This document shows positions 46,860 to 47,113 of a stretch of DNA of 47,113 nt, one piece after another. The stretch is from Haplosporangium gracile. Its lineage: Eukaryota; Mortierellomycota; Mortierellomycetes; Mortierellales; Mortierellaceae. How positions within the stretch are numbered: position 1 is the stretch's first letter; every line of letters begins with the position of its first letter. A program made the translations under genes and the position numbers. The notes under the pieces were generated by a model. That model searched no databases. It saw only the letters and a list, made by a program, of their open reading frames with translations, and was not told the DNA's origin. The stretch covers positions 1 to 47,113 of the forward strand of contig JAAAUF010000226.1 of NCBI GenBank assembly GCA_015499985.1. Direction: 5' to 3'.

Positions 46860-47067
46860 ATTCACTAACCTATTTCTCGTTGCAAATAAAAAAACATGGT
46901 TCCTCTACATTCGTACAACCTACAGAGTTGGCTTTTCCCACAACTTCGCCCCAAAGATCATAAAATATCACGTGCATCATTTTAGGGTGCCGTATTCTCA
47001 GGATCAGGTGACGCTCCTTAAGCATCCTTTGTACTATATAAATGTAAAGAAGCTTTGCGAATATCGA
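46860..47067. other. Spacer between the kinase and tRNA-Asn
   Basis: AT-rich, with a plus-strand AATAAA near 46886 as a possible kinase polyadenylation signal. Confidence 0.5.
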
Positions 47068-47113
47068 GCTTCTGTGGCGCAATTGGTTAGCGCGTCTGAC
47101 TGTTAATCAGGAG
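47068..47113 (+). tRNA. tRNA-Asn(GTT), 3' end cut by the window
   Basis: The sequence reads acceptor 5' arm GCTTCTG, TG, a D-arm GCGCAATTGGTTAGCGC, then G and an anticodon stem TCTGA with loop CTGTTAA and partner TCAGG. Anticodon GTT is at 47102-47104. The D and anticodon arms match eukaryotic tRNA-Asn closely. The variable loop, T-arm and 3' acceptor strand fall outside the window, so an intron or defect cannot be excluded. Confidence 0.9.

Overview
The window is nuclear DNA from a filamentous fungus. Its genes are split by short GT-AG introns, intergenic spacers carry long poly-T, CT and microsatellite tracts, and it holds a fungal translation elongation factor 3, a class V myosin, a Yet3/BAP31 protein and a spastin that keeps its MIT domain and membrane segment. 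This mix (fungal EF-3 plus animal-like spastin and Yippee) suggests an early-diverging fungus. Mortierellomycota is my guess from general appearance; no marker in the window proves it.

Layout. 1-1185 (-): 5' part of an EF-3 gene whose last visible exon meets an in-frame stop. 3053-4771 (+): serine hydroxymethyltransferase. 5272-7823 (-): spastin. 9809-13102 (+): germinal-centre (STE20-type) kinase with 11 exons. 13703-15841 (+): Utp7/WDR46. 16334-21526 (-): class V myosin. 24486-25943 (-): Yet3/BAP31-like ER protein with two micro-exons and a GC-AG intron. 27120-28355 (+): Yippee-like zinc protein. 29786-31666 (-): unrecognised low-complexity protein. 32362-33880 (-): decayed relative of that gene. 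34540-46859: an accessory block followed by a mitochondrial-type PDK/BCKDK kinase. 47068-end (+): the first half of tRNA-Asn(GTT).

The left 28 kb is ordinary housekeeping sequence. The interesting part is 34.5-43.3 kb, which looks like a cell-surface copper-handling locus. It encodes (a) a predicted GPI-anchored YcnI-like (DUF1775) protein whose mature N-terminus should be His; (b) a Ctr-type copper transporter carrying a secreted ~200-residue cysteine/methionine-rich domain before its membrane domain; and (c) a predicted GPI-anchored protein, also starting with His after signal cleavage, made almost entirely of that same domain. The cysteine-rich regions of (b) and (c) each have 18 cysteines in matching order and nearly the same spacing, so they share an origin. 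(b) and (c) are transcribed divergently. The non-coding DNA around the block is enriched in TGTCAAA/TTTGACA, partly as palindromes. I infer that (a) and (c) capture copper outside the membrane and hand it to (b). Neither function nor regulation is shown by sequence alone.

Exon boundaries were worked out by hand from splice sites, frame continuity and family resemblance. The copper proteins are single-exon genes and the most certain models. No transposon, CRISPR array or rRNA gene was recognised.
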